From Antedon bifida (lineage: Eukaryota > Echinodermata > Crinoidea > Comatulida > Antedonidae), in contig OY727099.1 of assembly GCA_963402885.1 (NCBI GenBank), positions 22,153,001 to 22,217,000 on the forward strand: a DNA stretch of 64,000 nt. Reading direction: 5' to 3'. Positions 46,597-61,500 of the stretch are shown piece after piece. The first letter of the stretch is position 1, and each line of letters begins with the position of its first letter. Under the pieces are notes generated by a model. It ran no database searches and was not told where the DNA came from. It saw nothing but the letters and a program-made list of their open reading frames with translations. A program made the translations under genes and the position numbers.

Positions 46597-49500
46597 CTAT
46601 GAGGTCCCCGTAAAACTTTCACTAAGCTGCCTTTGTAAAGCCTTTTTTCTGCGATACTCTTCCATCAAAGGCAAGATATCTGGTGCTTCTTCAAAGTACC
46701 TAACCAGATCGGGCTCCATCAACATAGACGCTAAGAATTGTTCAAACGTAATCGCCCATTCAGTGTCTAATTTACCAGCAGGTTTAGGTAAAGGTGATTT
46801 ACTAGTTGCTGAAGACTCCTCACTATCATCAGCATTCTTTAAAATATCATCATCCTGATTTGTTAAATTCTGATTGGCTGAATTATTATTGCTTTCGGTT
46901 TCCGATAATTGATCAGATATCTCAGCATTAACAGTGTTAGAGTCTTTAATTTCATTATGTGTTTTATCTGTATTTGTAACTTTTATATCGCCTCTTTGCG
47001 ATTCCTCACTAACGTCCTCTACATTTTCTTGCAATGTCCTTTCAGTATTATCCTCTATCACCTGGTCTCCCTCTCCAGCATTTGCTGCCTCAACTATAGG
47101 TTTATCTTCGGTAACCGGGGTTGTGCTGCCACTGCTTGGTTCATTGCTATGTATACCGCCCCTCTTGTAGAAGCGTTTACCGACTTCCCCCATCTCAAAT
47201 AGAACAGCGCCGGCATTTGCTAGTGCTCCGTAAAGTTTTTGTTCGTTTGGTCGTTCTGCAAACATTCCATACATGGTTTTCAACAACTGAATAAACTGGT
47301 CCTAAAAATATAAATATTAAAAACAATAAAAATACAATAACAAATATTTTTGGATCAAACAACATAATGTTGCAGCCAGTACTCAGCGCAGTTGTGTTTG
47401 ACCTTCAATACCAAGTACTCATTTGTACACCTGGGTGGAGAGAGGCAAAGTATAGTGTCTTGCCTATAAAGACTGTAGGATTCAAACTCCCAATCCGAAG
47501 CCTAAAGCTCTGTCTCCACTATCAAACTTTTTGTGAAAAAAGAATGTGATGTGCCCATATATGGACATGATGATGTCATATCACTACCATATTTAGGCAT
47601 AACACTACCATATTTGGGCACATCACACTTTTTTGTCAAACTAGTTTTATAGTGTAGACAGAACTTAATACATAGCACATTGCATCACACACTCTTACTT
47701 TATACATTAAAATATGCACAGTACTGTATTACTGTTTTAAAAATGTATTGTAAAAGCAATTTCATTCATTTTAATTACGAATTAATAAAATTTTACCTGG
47801 TACATCATTGGCATATTTTTATAACTTTTTCTTCTTTCTTCCTCCTCTCGTTCTTTTTCCCATTTTTGTAGAAATGATTGATAAACATCTTTCTCTTCTA
47901 GTTTCTTTTTCTTTCCTAAACACAATAATAAATTCATAATAATAATAATTTAATAATAATAATAATATAATCATTTATTATTACTTAATCAATTAATTGG
48001 TTGTCTATTAATTTAAATAACATACATATATGCAAAAATATAAAAACATTAGAATACTACGAAGAAACAAAATGCCAAAAAAAAATCCAGAAATGACAAT
48101 TTGTAATGGAAAAAGAAATCTGTCTATACCATCAAACTAGTTTGACAAAAAAAGTGTGATGTGCCCAAATATGGTAGTGATATGCCTGAATATGATAGTG
48201 ATATGACATTATCATGTCCATATACTGTATGGGAACATCACATTTTGTTGTCACATAAAGTTTGATAGTATAGACAAAGCTTTATAAATGTGTTACCTAT
48301 ATCTGTGAGTTCTATGCCAGAAGAGTCCTCAAGTAACACTGTTGGAATCTCTGTATCTCCTGTAAGACTGGTATCTTCATATTCTTTGGTATTAGTTTGT
48401 ACTTGAAAGTTGTCATCTGTTACAGTATGTGTTATTTTATTTGTCTGTAAATAATAGATCAAAGTAAAATGTTGAGCAGTATAGCATCATTACAACATCA
48501 CTAATCATGGCGCAGAAAAAGCTGTCTGGTGATGCAGAATAAATAAATCAGGCATTTTTTGAGTGTTTATCCTTAAAATTCAGGAAAGTTTTATATGGTC
48601 CATCAAGAAACATCAGCGTGCCAAATGTGAGCATGTACCATTCAGCGGTTTTGGATGAGATACGTAAAATTACGCGACCAATTTAGTAGCGTAAATGTAT
48701 AGATTAATGTCTCCAAGGCTATGTTTCATTTTGGTAAATAAGTATATATATATATATAACTAATATATGCAGAATAAATAGGTCAGGCACATACATAGGT
48801 TGTTAATACTTTTTATTTTGGCATCTTAAGCATTTGTTTCTACATGTTGGAGAAATCCTAGTGGCAACACTATTCCTTTTTCATGACTCATTTTTATTCT
48901 GAGCATATGTGTCTGTAATTCTAAATTTCTTTGAGCTATACACCGATAAAAAAACAAAATGGTCTCACCCTATCAGAGCACACATTAATAGCACTAGATA
49001 CGGCACGCTCTTTGTCAGGCTCAACCTGTGGTTCAAAGAAGCTACTTGCTTCTTCTGCGGCATCAGTAGCTGTTTCAACTTCTTCACATCCCTCTTCAGG
49101 AGAAGCACCAGTGTCTGTGATATTCATATCATATATGATTTATTTATAAATCCTTTTTCAAAGAAACTATAACTTTGTCATATGGTGTCATGGCGATTTC
49201 ATCTATATAACTCTATACTATACAGTATTATTGGCCGAGGAGCTCATGATATCTGTATCTTATGATTATTTGTTTTCTAGTTATGCTGCCCTAAAAAAAA
49301 GTGTAGGGTTATTTGTGAAGGGTTTCCCATAATTCAACCAAATAAATTACTCTGACCAGTAAAAATCAAATTAAATTGTGGGTTATTTAGTTAGAAATTT
49401 ATAGTAGAAATAGTGCTACAGGCAATGTTAGTTGGACAGACTAAAAAGGGTGAAAAAAAGTTGTGTTATTTTTTATGCATACTATACATGCAGGTCTAGC

Positions 49501-52500
49501 TAGGCCTGGCCTCCCTCGTTCGTCAATGACACACTACATGTGTAGGTCTAGGTGGGCAAAACATTGCGGTCTTGGGATAATTTGATTACTAATTATTCCA
49601 GCAAAAGAGCTAAATACCTAAAATTAAAATAAAAGTGTATAGCATGGTATAAACTTAGATCTTGAGTACACCAGCAGTGAAGTCAACTGATACTAAGTAT
49701 CTGTCAATGACGGCCATGTGTCTTCAGAAGAAGACGGTTACTAGAACAGTGACGGTGAAGTTTTCCTAACATGGTCAAAAGAGAGAAACTCACCCTGACT
49801 AGTCTCATCAGCAGGACTATCAATTTCGTCGATCATCAACGCTGGAGGTTGATGCATGCGAAACAATAACTTGAGCCGATCTCCGATGTCTGCTCTGAAC
49901 ATCAACCCAAGTACGATGGTGAAGTCTTTAAAATTCAAACCACTATCAGCCGGATCATTGAACACCTAAAACATGATAAAACATAATTAGGATTGTAATT
50001 GTATTTAACTACTGTGGAGTAGCTTTGCGTCAGGGAGTTTAGTAATTGGTCAGATGTTCTTTTGTACTTTATACTAACTATAATGAGAACACTCAATTAC
50101 TCAACTGCCTGACGCAAAGCTGCTCCACATTAGTTAAATACAATTACAATCCTGTTGGTGCAGTACCCGCTGCATACTTGGGATCGACTCCAATCCCTAG
50201 CCATCAGTGCAAGCTTGGTCGTGAACGCCAGGCTAGTGATCTGGAGGTCATCGGTTCGTGTCCCAGAATTACTTGTGATTCCGTGTACTCAAGTACAAAT
50301 TATTAGAGTATGGCAAAATATCTGACCAAAAATATAATTAATTGTTAAGTAATGTCTCCAAGGCTATGTCATTTGGTAAATTAGTCAACTGAAATATAAA
50401 CAAAAATCAATAGAAACTCTTACTCTGAATGCTCTCCTAGCCAACAATTCAGCATGCTCCCCACCAGACCATGGCGACAAGGCAAGCACCAATGGAATAA
50501 ACTTATCCTCATCTATCTTGTACTGGCTTAGGAAATGGTGTGTCTGGTCTAGGGCTGGAGATGCACTCAGAAACGAACCGGTCATATGTTCCTCCTTAAA
50601 AGAACAGGAAAAATATTAAGTTGTTGTTCACTGATGCATTTCACAAAGTGTAAATTGGGAAAGGCCAACTTCTTTTTATTTTAATTATTTGTTTTGACAA
50701 AAAACGTCTGGGGCTTCTAAAGAGACAAAGAATCAATATGGCTTGTTAGCCAGAACTTCCAGCTTATAATATACGACGATATATACAGTACAAAAGTTAA
50801 AATTCATAAAAACCAATAAAACAAACTATACATAATGTTGAGAATAAAAAAGGTATGACTTTAAATCTACATAAACAGTTATTATGGTTACAGAGAACAG
50901 CATCATTTTTAATAGATTTAAGTAGCGATGACTCAATGTACGGAAAATGGTGTACAAGTGATTGTTTTAAGGCATACAACAGTCACAGAATTAATATTTC
51001 ATCTTTAAATAATAAGTATACCTTGAACAACAAGTACAGCTCTTCAAGTTCACGTTGACTAAAGTTTGATTCAGGGGTCAAACTTCGAACAACAGTTCTT
51101 CGCGCAGAGTCTTCAAGTTCTTGCACGACCTTTAACCTCTGATTCAGACGCATTTTGTTGATTGTATCGTTCGTCAAGAATCCAAAGTTTACGTAAGATT
51201 TGTGGATCAGATCAGTGATGTCATTGCTATGTTGCTGTGAGATAAAGAATTGTAAGAAATTCATCAATAATTCAATTTTTGTGCGACGATTAATTTCTTG
51301 CAGGGGTTATGAATTACTATAAAAATAAACAATATTTTTACATGTGACATCAGAGAATTTTTTTAAATTATTTATCTATATACTGGGTGACCTTCTTCAG
51401 TCAAAGACATGGTCTCCCAGAAGGCCAAGTTATGATTAGTGGCTGTGAGTGACAGTGGCTGTGTGTGTACTAGTACACCGGCAGAACCCCTACTCATCTC
51501 GAAAGATGTACTAGGTTCTTAAAGTGCACATGAACCAGATGTGTACACTGGACCTACAGTTTATAGTCCTTATCCGAGAAGACTTGTTCTACCACCAGAA
51601 CCATGGAACAAGTGAGCCTGGAACCCTTGCCTATGTTATGACTACGTAATTACAGTTTCACTGTCTTAACCGCAACCACTTTTGGAAAGTTTGATGGTGA
51701 TAATGCAGCTGCCAGGTATGGAATGCTACCAAGGACAAAAATATGTTCATTTGTCAGTCTGTCTTGTTTAATTTAATTAATTTAAATTTTAATGATGGTG
51801 GTGCTACGTTTCATAACTGGTATTATACCGATATTTAACCTTCTGTACATTAATTTCCCGACTATTTTTGTCCAATTTCTTCACGCTTTCTGTCAGTTTA
51901 TATTTCAGCTCTACCGACGTTCCTTACCTGTTTCATCTCCTCTTCTTGTCGTTCTTCGTGTGACTGCCTCAACGTTGCGTCGTGGTTGTAAACATTCTCA
52001 AGATATCGGCTGAGGATCGTCATTGCCTGCCCGTCATCTTTACAATCAATCAACTTCTCGCTGTTGGCATCAAGGACTGCAAGAGCAATCTGGAAGATGA
52101 TCTTGGCACCATCAAAGAAGAAGCAGTCAATGATGTTGACGGCACTGTCAAACGGCATCACACTGTAGTAAGACAAAACACCAATGAAAAGTAACGTTAC
52201 TATATACCATGGTTGATTTTAATTACAAATATTAATAATATAATTTGCACGGTTGGTGCATTTTCTACATGGATAAACTGTATCATTGATTATAATGTAA
52301 GATTCGTGCGAACCATGCCTCGTGCAGCAACACAAATCTGCGGTTGCTTCCAAACATTGTAATTGTGGTAAAAAGGCACTCTGATTTAGATATAGTAGTG
52401 CCCGAAGGATCAGATTAAAGAAGACAAAATATAAAAAAAACCAAAAAAGTACTATTTAACAATTATTAAATAGTGCGTACTATTGCACGCCATGACCGGA

Positions 52501-55500
52501 TGACAGGAATTTATTTATGTGTTATATAATATAAAAATAAATTTAATCACTGTGCTAATTTGTAGCTTCCCATTCAAATATGATGTTGTACTCTCTATAA
52601 ACATTATCTTTTTTGAGTGGTGTTAGGGAAGAAGGAACTAAACTACACTTTTCACTGGGTGAATTTTTGCATGGCATACAGGTGTTGAACCCAGGACCAT
52701 GGAGTTGGCAGATAAACAATTTCTTATTACCCATTAAAAACAATAACAAATTACAATGTACAATTTATACATTTAAAATAGTGTTCCCTAAAATATAATT
52801 TTGTTGAGTATGCCATTTGAATGTCACATATAGTTATAATTCACTTTAACCAAAAATTGAATTAAAAAAAATTATTCCACTGAAAAGAAAACTTAATGCA
52901 AAAAATAGTAAAGTTGACTGAAAGGAATAGGTTTTTGGTTGAGTATAATCGTTTATTTTGTCTTTTTATAAGTGAAAACATTTTTTTCTTCTCTATGGGA
53001 GTGATTAGCTTTTTTAAAACAGTGGCCTATTAAAAGTCTTCATTTTTCATTTTTTTTTCGACAATACATCTTTAATGAAAATATTTACCTTAAGAATATT
53101 GTTAAGAACCATGACAATGAAATCATACTCAATATTCCTAAGTCTTTCATTTGGTCATAAAGTTGCGGCAAATATTCTTTGGTTAACGCTTCAAATACAC
53201 CTGCAAAAAATATAATTCAATTATGATCTAAAAATAACTTATTTGACCATTCCTCTAATTCAATTTCCATTTATTAAAAAAAAAATGTTTAATTGAGTTC
53301 ATACCTTGATCTATAAGAGCACCTACTACACGCGTGTTGTAGTAATCTGGTAGAAGACGCTCACATATAGCAACCAGCAACCAGAATGCCTCCTCCTCAT
53401 TTGCATACAGGAGTAACACAGACGTCACTATATTCATTGCTTGGCAATAACCTATAAATTAAATCAATATACAAAATCTATCTATAATATTGTATACTTA
53501 TGTATTGTATATACCCATAATGTAACAATTAAGTGGTGTTGTAGCTAGGTGGTTAATATGATTGCTTATTGATCTTAGGGGCCTGGTTCAAATCCTATTT
53601 CCCCTCATTATACACATTATATATACTACAATTACTATAACCTTACCTATAGTTGGATTCCTGAAGGCATAAGCTGTCAAAACGCGTCTTAGAGCAGCAA
53701 TCCCTAACTCGGATTGAAATGCCGGATGCTCCGGAAGTGACCTGTGCAGGTCACGCTCAATCTCTTCCGTTGCTATATTCTCTTTGCCTAAACTTTGCTC
53801 CACTAGTGATAAATAATAGCCGGGATGTGTAGCCATCTAATTATGAACAAAAAACGTTTTTATTTTTTCAAGGCAATTTGTTTTTTTTTTTAAACTGATT
53901 ATTTCATACGCATTCAACAGCGAGCACAAATTTGCAAATTACAGGATGGATAAAGTGTTTACTTTTTCATCGCAATTTGACATAATATGACCTAAGTTCT
54001 CATCTGTGTATCAAATGGGGAGCTTATGATTTGCGATGACAGACAATCAATGACCTAACTGAGGTCATGTTTATATATATCTACTCAAACTAGACCTTCA
54101 AACTGTTTTTGTCATGACTTTTTTATTTTATTTAATAATTATATACAAATGTATTTTTTTCTTTTGTTTATGGGTCTTGCGTGACAAGTATTCTCTTCTT
54201 GCAAGATCCTCTATTAATGGTATTTTTTGTATTTTCTCATTATAAATTATCATTCTTTTTTATTGTATTGTTATACCATTGATAGAAACTAATAAATGTT
54301 GAATTATTATTATTATTATATTCATTGTGTGCGTGCAGGGAAGGACGATTCCTCGCTTACACCTCAACACAGGTAGTTTCTAGGTCCCAGCCTATGACAC
54401 ATCAATTGACATGACCTAATTTGTTCCTAGGTCATCAAAAAAATCTAAAGCTCTCTACTTTGAATTTTTTATTTTCTTTACATTAAGTTTACCTCGTTAA
54501 TAGCCCCTGAGAATAACATCCATATCTCTCCTTTCAGACTCTCTGGAATGCCTTTGATTATTAGTTCATGTGTTTCTACAGTCCTGTACATACATATACC
54601 CCTGAAACAAACACACAAAAATAACATTTTGAATGCATCATATTACCATAGCATCACAAACAGTGGCGTAATTACTAGGAGCATTCACTGGCTAAAACCC
54701 AGGGCCGCGGAGCTTATGGGGGCTCCTGAGCAGTGCCCAGAGGAAAAAACAGGCATTAAAAAATGACGAAAAAGGCTAAGAACGCCTAAGATCTCTAGAG
54801 CATTGGAGGGCCACTTGGGGTTCTTAAGGGGCCTAAGGTCTCTATGTTAAGCCACTGATCACAGTATTAGTATTTTAAGAAACTGGCCGTATTCACCATT
54901 CACACTTAGGTTAAGGGAAACAGTTACCCTTACAACAAATCTCCTATGTAAGTGAATACAATTTTAAGGGAAATGCTTAAATATTTATTGAGTTATATTA
55001 AGGGAAATATCTCACTTAAGTGTGATTGGTGTGATTTTGCCTTTTGAAAATTGCAGGTAGGGTGTACACTGATTCTCAACACATTCAGGGGTTCTGTAGG
55101 TGTGCTGTTTGTATCTAAGTGTACCGTTTGGCACACCTCAAGTGCATTTTATGTCTGTATTGGTTGTGAGATCGCGCTTGCAAGTTGCATGCCTTAAAAA
55201 AACAAGGCCTGTGTATTCAACTGCAATTCCAAGTTGACAACAAAAAATACATTAAAAAATAATCTCTATTCAGAAAAAAAAAATGGTTACACTATATGAA
55301 TAGATAGATACCTTCCATATTCCTTAAAATGTACACTCCATAGATGTTCCTTAATCTTCTCCTTTGGTGACACGCCATCCTCATTCCTGTCATTGAAGAC
55401 TGTAATCAGTGCTGGTTGCAACTGTATTGATAGTTTAACATCGGATGGTATACTTGCTGCATTATCATCTGGTATAAAAAAAACATACATATAAATAAAT

Positions 55501-58500
55501 TTAAATCTTCAATTATATTTACTAGTTCATCATAAAAATTTCCTATACGGTTATTAATTTTTTTTTGTACTGCTATCACTTTTCGATCCTTCCATTTCTC
55601 TCATTTTCCTTAAGCTCTGTCTACACTATCGAACTACTTTGGCAAAATGTGATGTGCCCAAATATGGTAGTGATATGCCCACATATGGTAGTGATATGAC
55701 ATCATCATGTCCATATATGGGCACATCACAATAATTTGTCACATAAAGTTTGATAATGTAGACAGAGCTTTAGACTTTTTGATCCTTCTATTTCTCATCA
55801 ACAAAGCCTGTTCTAAAGCTCTGTCTACACTATTAAACTTTATGTGACAAAAAAAATGTGATGTGGCCGTATATGGACACGATACCATATTTGGGCAAAT
55901 CACATTTTTTTTTAGTTTCATAGTGTAGACAATCAATATGAAATGAAGCAATGTAAAATAAAAAAAAAGAATAAAATGGTAGAATGTGAAAGCACATGAG
56001 GTTAATAAAATGTGGGTTCAAGCTACCTTCAGAGTCAGAAAACTCTTCAATACCCATAGTTAGAAAATACATACAGTTTGCAGCAGACTCTAAGATAATA
56101 TAAAAACACATAAAATACATGGGCATGCATAGAAATATTAATAATGAATTAGTGAGTGGATTAATATAAAATAAATGTAATCAATCTGTGCTAATTTATA
56201 ATAGAGAAAAAAAGTACTATTTAACGACCATTGAATAGTGCGTACTATTGCACGCTATGTGACCCACAATCGTCCAATCAAATGACAGGAATTGATTTAA
56301 GTGTTATATAATATAAAAATAAATGTATCACTGTGCTAATTTGTGGCATTCCCATTCAAATATGATGCTATTATAAACATTGTTTTTATTGAGTGCGGTG
56401 TTTGGGAAGAAAGAAATTGATTTAATCTTCTGGGTGAAATTGTTGTTCATGAGAAAATAATTCCGGCATGGCATACAGGAGTTGAACCCAGGACCATGGT
56501 ATTGGTGGGTAATCACATTCTTTCCAAAATTATTGAATAAAAAAAAATGAAATAAAATAAATTAAAATACACAGAAAATATTCATATATTTATAACATAA
56601 AATAAAATTTGACCAAAAAAAATATATGAAAAGTACAAATTTGATAGTAAATTACATTCACCAAGCACAAATGTACAGTCACCAAAATACATCCAGAAAT
56701 TAATATATTATTATGACTTACACATATCGTCACACATTAGGGGCGTTGTGTAATAGTAGGGATATAACTCTTCTGTTGGTTTAAGGTAATAAAGTAAAAC
56801 AATACAATAATAAATTGCTGATTAATACGATTACAACCATTTTCTTTTAGAGCTTTCAACAAGAATATTAAGCTCTGTCTACACTATTAAATTTATGTGA
56901 CACAAAAATGTGCCTATATATGGACATGGTGATGTCATATCACTACCATATTTGAGCACATCATATTTTTTTGTCACATAAAGTTTGATAGTGTAGACAG
57001 AGCTAAAAATGGTTAAAATAATTACTGATTTGCAGTAAACATATAATAATTATAATATAAATATTTTAGCTTATATGTTTATTATTAAGCTTATTAAGAG
57101 AGTGGCTCTAATATTGATTGATAGATGTTTGGTTGTTGTCTACAAAGTTAACTTAGCCTATAGATAACCATCATAAAAGTTTGTATACTACAAACATGAT
57201 GAAACAACTATGTATGTATGTAGCTTCTTCATGTTAATATATTGTGCGCATTGTATGCGGTTGGAGGTGCTTCAATTCTAGATACAGGTGATGATCAGTA
57301 GGCGACACATCAATACATAGGTTGCAGCAAAATAAAGCTCCTTGTTACTGTTAGTCGCACATTATGTTTTGCATAAATTAACTATTGAATTATTAGTATA
57401 CTATAAAATAAACAAAGCGATATGTGTGCATTAAGATAGGGTATCTTACCCGGCCTGGCAGCGGCTGTACTGCCCATGTTACCCAGGCTAGCACTCAGTT
57501 GTGACAGGCTCTTAGTCTGAGCCTCCTGCTGGATCTCACTTCCAGATGAACTGTTGGAAATGTTATCACCACTACTGGTCCTAGAAGCATTACAACACAA
57601 CAGTTATTGACCAACAACAAGCAACAGTTTCTGTCTACACTATCAAACTTTATCATCAAAAAAGCATGATGTACCAAAATATGGTAGTGATATGCCTATA
57701 GTAGTGATATAACATCATCATGTCCGTATATGGGCACATCACATTTTTTGTCACATAAAGTTTGATAGTGTAGACAGAGCTTAAGGTCGCTGTAAGTAAT
57801 TTGACAAATAATGATCCGATGGATCATAAAGCTCTGTCTACACTATCAAACTTTATGTGACAAACAAGCATGATGTGCCTAAATATGGTAGTGATATACC
57901 AAAATATGGTAGTTATATGACATAATCATATCCATATATGGATACCTCACATTATTTTTGTCAAACTAGTTTGATAGTGTAGACAGAGCTTTAGGATTCA
58001 TCGGATCATGATTTGTCAAATTACTTACAGTGCATGGCCTTAAGCTCTGTCTACACTATCAAACTTTATGTGACAAAAATGTGTGATGTGCCCAAATATG
58101 GTAGTGATATTCTCAAATATAGTAGTGATATGACATCATCATGTCCGTATATGGGCACATCACATTAAGTTTGCAGACAAGGCTTTACACACACAACAAA
58201 TGTTCCCTTGCTACTAACATAGGCAGAACCAGGTGTAGTATTCTCTGTTAACCCTTCCCCCGTTTCCAAACATCCTTGACCTGTTCTCAACTACTGTTGA
58301 CTACCATGACTAGGCAAAAATCTTCTAATAAACAAGTAAGGTTAAAAAAGAAAAATAAATTTTAAATAATTACCTTGTATTCTCGCTACATTTTGATAGA
58401 AAATCCGAGATGAGTTGAACAAGAAAATTACGATCTTTTAAAGAGGCTAGGAGAATCGTCATCTACCAAAATAAAACATGTTATTCTTTAACAAATTTAG

Positions 58501-61500
58501 TCAAGCTATTTTATATACTTCTTAAAATAATAAAATAAAATAATATTTAAAATTAAGAAACAAAATATTCTATCTATTCCATTCATAATATTCATTGTAA
58601 TATCTCTGTCTACACTATCAAACTTTATGTGACAAAAAAATGTGATGTGCCCATATATGGACATGATGATGTCATATCACTACCATATTGGGCATATCAC
58701 TTGGGTACATCACTAGTTTGATAGTGTAGACAGAGCTTAACATTATTCAGACACAAATAGATACATATTGCTTTTAACTAAAAATCATTGACTTGTTTGA
58801 ATCACAGACAAATTTAAAATCAAATAACATCTATATAACATTATATACATTATAATATCCGTCTAAAGGCGCCATTTGTTCAAACATATAATTGATTTCA
58901 TTCTTAGATTTCTCTTTCTAGATAAAATAACGCTAACCAGACATGATTACCTTTCCTTTCGTGGTGATATGTATCCCATTGTGAATTAGTGACGAGTTTT
59001 CTACTTTCTCAACTACAGATATTTCTCTCATCGGTATAACGACTCTCGCAAGATCTTTCACCTGCAATAAGAAACATGAAATATTAAATGTAATGTTTTT
59101 TTTTTCAAATGTCAACAGTTTTTTTATATTTCAATTTTATTGAAATGGAAAAACATTTTTTTTGAAGTCATTATCCGTATGTCATCATCCTAGTGGCAGA
59201 AAAAAAAATCGTTTTAAAAACCACTTTTTTTATTAAAGATATATTGTCCCACTGAGAATTTATTTTTTTTTTTTTTTGCTGAATATGCCATTTTATTGTC
59301 ACATAATAGTTATTCAATTTGACCAAAAACTAGATTGAAAAAAAATTATTTACCTGAAAAAAAAATGTAATTCAAAGCAAAAATGACTTAAATTGTCTGT
59401 CAGGCAATGGTTTTTGGTTAAAATTAACTGTTTCGTTTGTCATTTTATAAGTGAAATAATTTTTTTTTTACAAAAGTGAATAACTTTATTAAAACTGCAA
59501 AATGGCCTATTGAAAATTTGATTTATTAATCTTTATTTTTCATGTTTTTAGGGACAATACATCTTTAAATGTAACATTTTATTTTCAAATTTCAACAGTT
59601 TTTTTTATAATGGGAGATCCCAATCAATTGTGGCAGAAAAAAATTGTTATAAAAACTTTTTTGTCAGCAGAAACAGGCCCTAATAATAAATTTTTTTTCC
59701 ACACAACAATATTTTCCCTATATGTTTACCTTTTTACAAGTTATAATTACTTACTCTACTGGAAAAGCACATGTAGTTTTGTGAGATGTACAGCTTTCCC
59801 ATAACATGTGTTTTATTATATGGTGTCCATAGGGTACACTCAGTATCGCCATCTAGCTTCTCAGTGGCTGGAAGACGGAAAACTTGTCTAGAAAAGTGAG
59901 AAGAAAAAATCGTATTTTATTAATTCAACTTATCACTAAAATGTACATACAAAGAAATAGATTAAAAAAAATAAATAATAAAAGTTCACATTTTGTCAGA
60001 TTCTTATAAAGTGTTTTATATTCAACAAAAGAAATACAATTTATACATTGGGAAATAAATATGACATCATCATTAATTTATATTAATGAAATAATTTTTA
60101 ATACTTTTATTTACAAACCTGTAGGCCTCACTCCTTGCTCTAGCATCAAGATCACGTTTTAAATTTGAAACCGACTTTTTCTTTCTGCGAAATAAAAATA
60201 TTACACAAGACATACTATTTAGTATCAAAAGTGGAATTGTAGCTTGGTGGTTAATGTGCTTGCCTTCCAATCCTAAGGTCCAGGGTTCAATTCTGACCTA
60301 GTGTCAGGGTAGTGTAACTCACGACTCTTTCAACTCCACTCCCTAAGCCTCAAATTAGACTCAGTTTATAAGCACGATAAATTATAAATAGTTTGTCCAT
60401 CCTGTAATTGGCGAGTTACTCGCTGTTGGATGCGTATGAAATAAACAAATAAAAACAAAAATTTTAAAAATAATAACAAAATGATTGTAGAATTGGTAAT
60501 AATTAATTACTACTATATAACTTTATGTTAGTTTTATAGGTTTGCACTATAAACTTAAATAAGGAAAATGTTAAAGATATATTGTCTACTTAAACATTTT
60601 CTTTTTATTATTTGTTGAATATGCCACTATAATGTCACTTTGACCAAATCTTGAATTATTTAAAAAATATTTAAATACCTGAAAAAATCTTTAAAAAAAA
60701 AAAAAAAAATTTAAATTTGTCTGTCAGACAATGGGGTTTTTAGGTTAAATTTTTTTTGTGGAAGTGAATAACTTTTTAAAACTACAAAATGGCCAATTCA
60801 AAGTCTGATAACTTTATTAATCTTAATTTTTGTTGTTTTTGGAGAAAAATACATCTTTAATAGGTTAGCAAATTACCTACTATCCTAAAACACTCAACAA
60901 TTGAACATATTGTGGTATGTGGTCAAGTTTAAAGGTCAAATGCATTAATTTACATATGTTCGTTGCAAGACTTACTTAGCCCTGTTTCGCAAACTGTGAT
61001 CTTCCTCGAAGCCTTCTTCCGACAGTAACTGAGTCATCGCTAAGTTCGCTAACTGTTCCATCAACCGATGAGCTTCTTGTGGACTGATGAACATCGAGAA
61101 TATATAATTTGTAGTACGTGTTGAAATTTTAATGCTGTCCGAAAACAGGACTGAATTGCTACGTTCCAAGCGCTGTGAAAAAAGTGATTTAAATAGCATT
61201 TATAGAATAGAATATTTTTCCACTCACTGTGAATTTAAAAACAATAAAATAAAAAGCATTTTAATAACAATTTAAATAGGTTATAGGAGACATGACTGGC
61301 ATATCAAATGGTCGATTAAAGCTGCCATATTGTTGCGTTCTCCCTCCATGAAGAATCACTTTTTGGAGTCAATTTATATAAGCTCATTGGGATTTACAGT
61401 TTAGGCTCTCTACAGACCCAGAGAGTGTAGCCCAAATCAACACATATACAGACAATCTCAAGGCTAATTTCCACAGATAAGCAGTAACGGTAATACAAAT

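Noticed and set aside
46909..47202. Plus-strand frames of 78-97 codons opposite the last TBC exon
   Set aside because: Antisense shadows of the long coding exon at 46597-47301.
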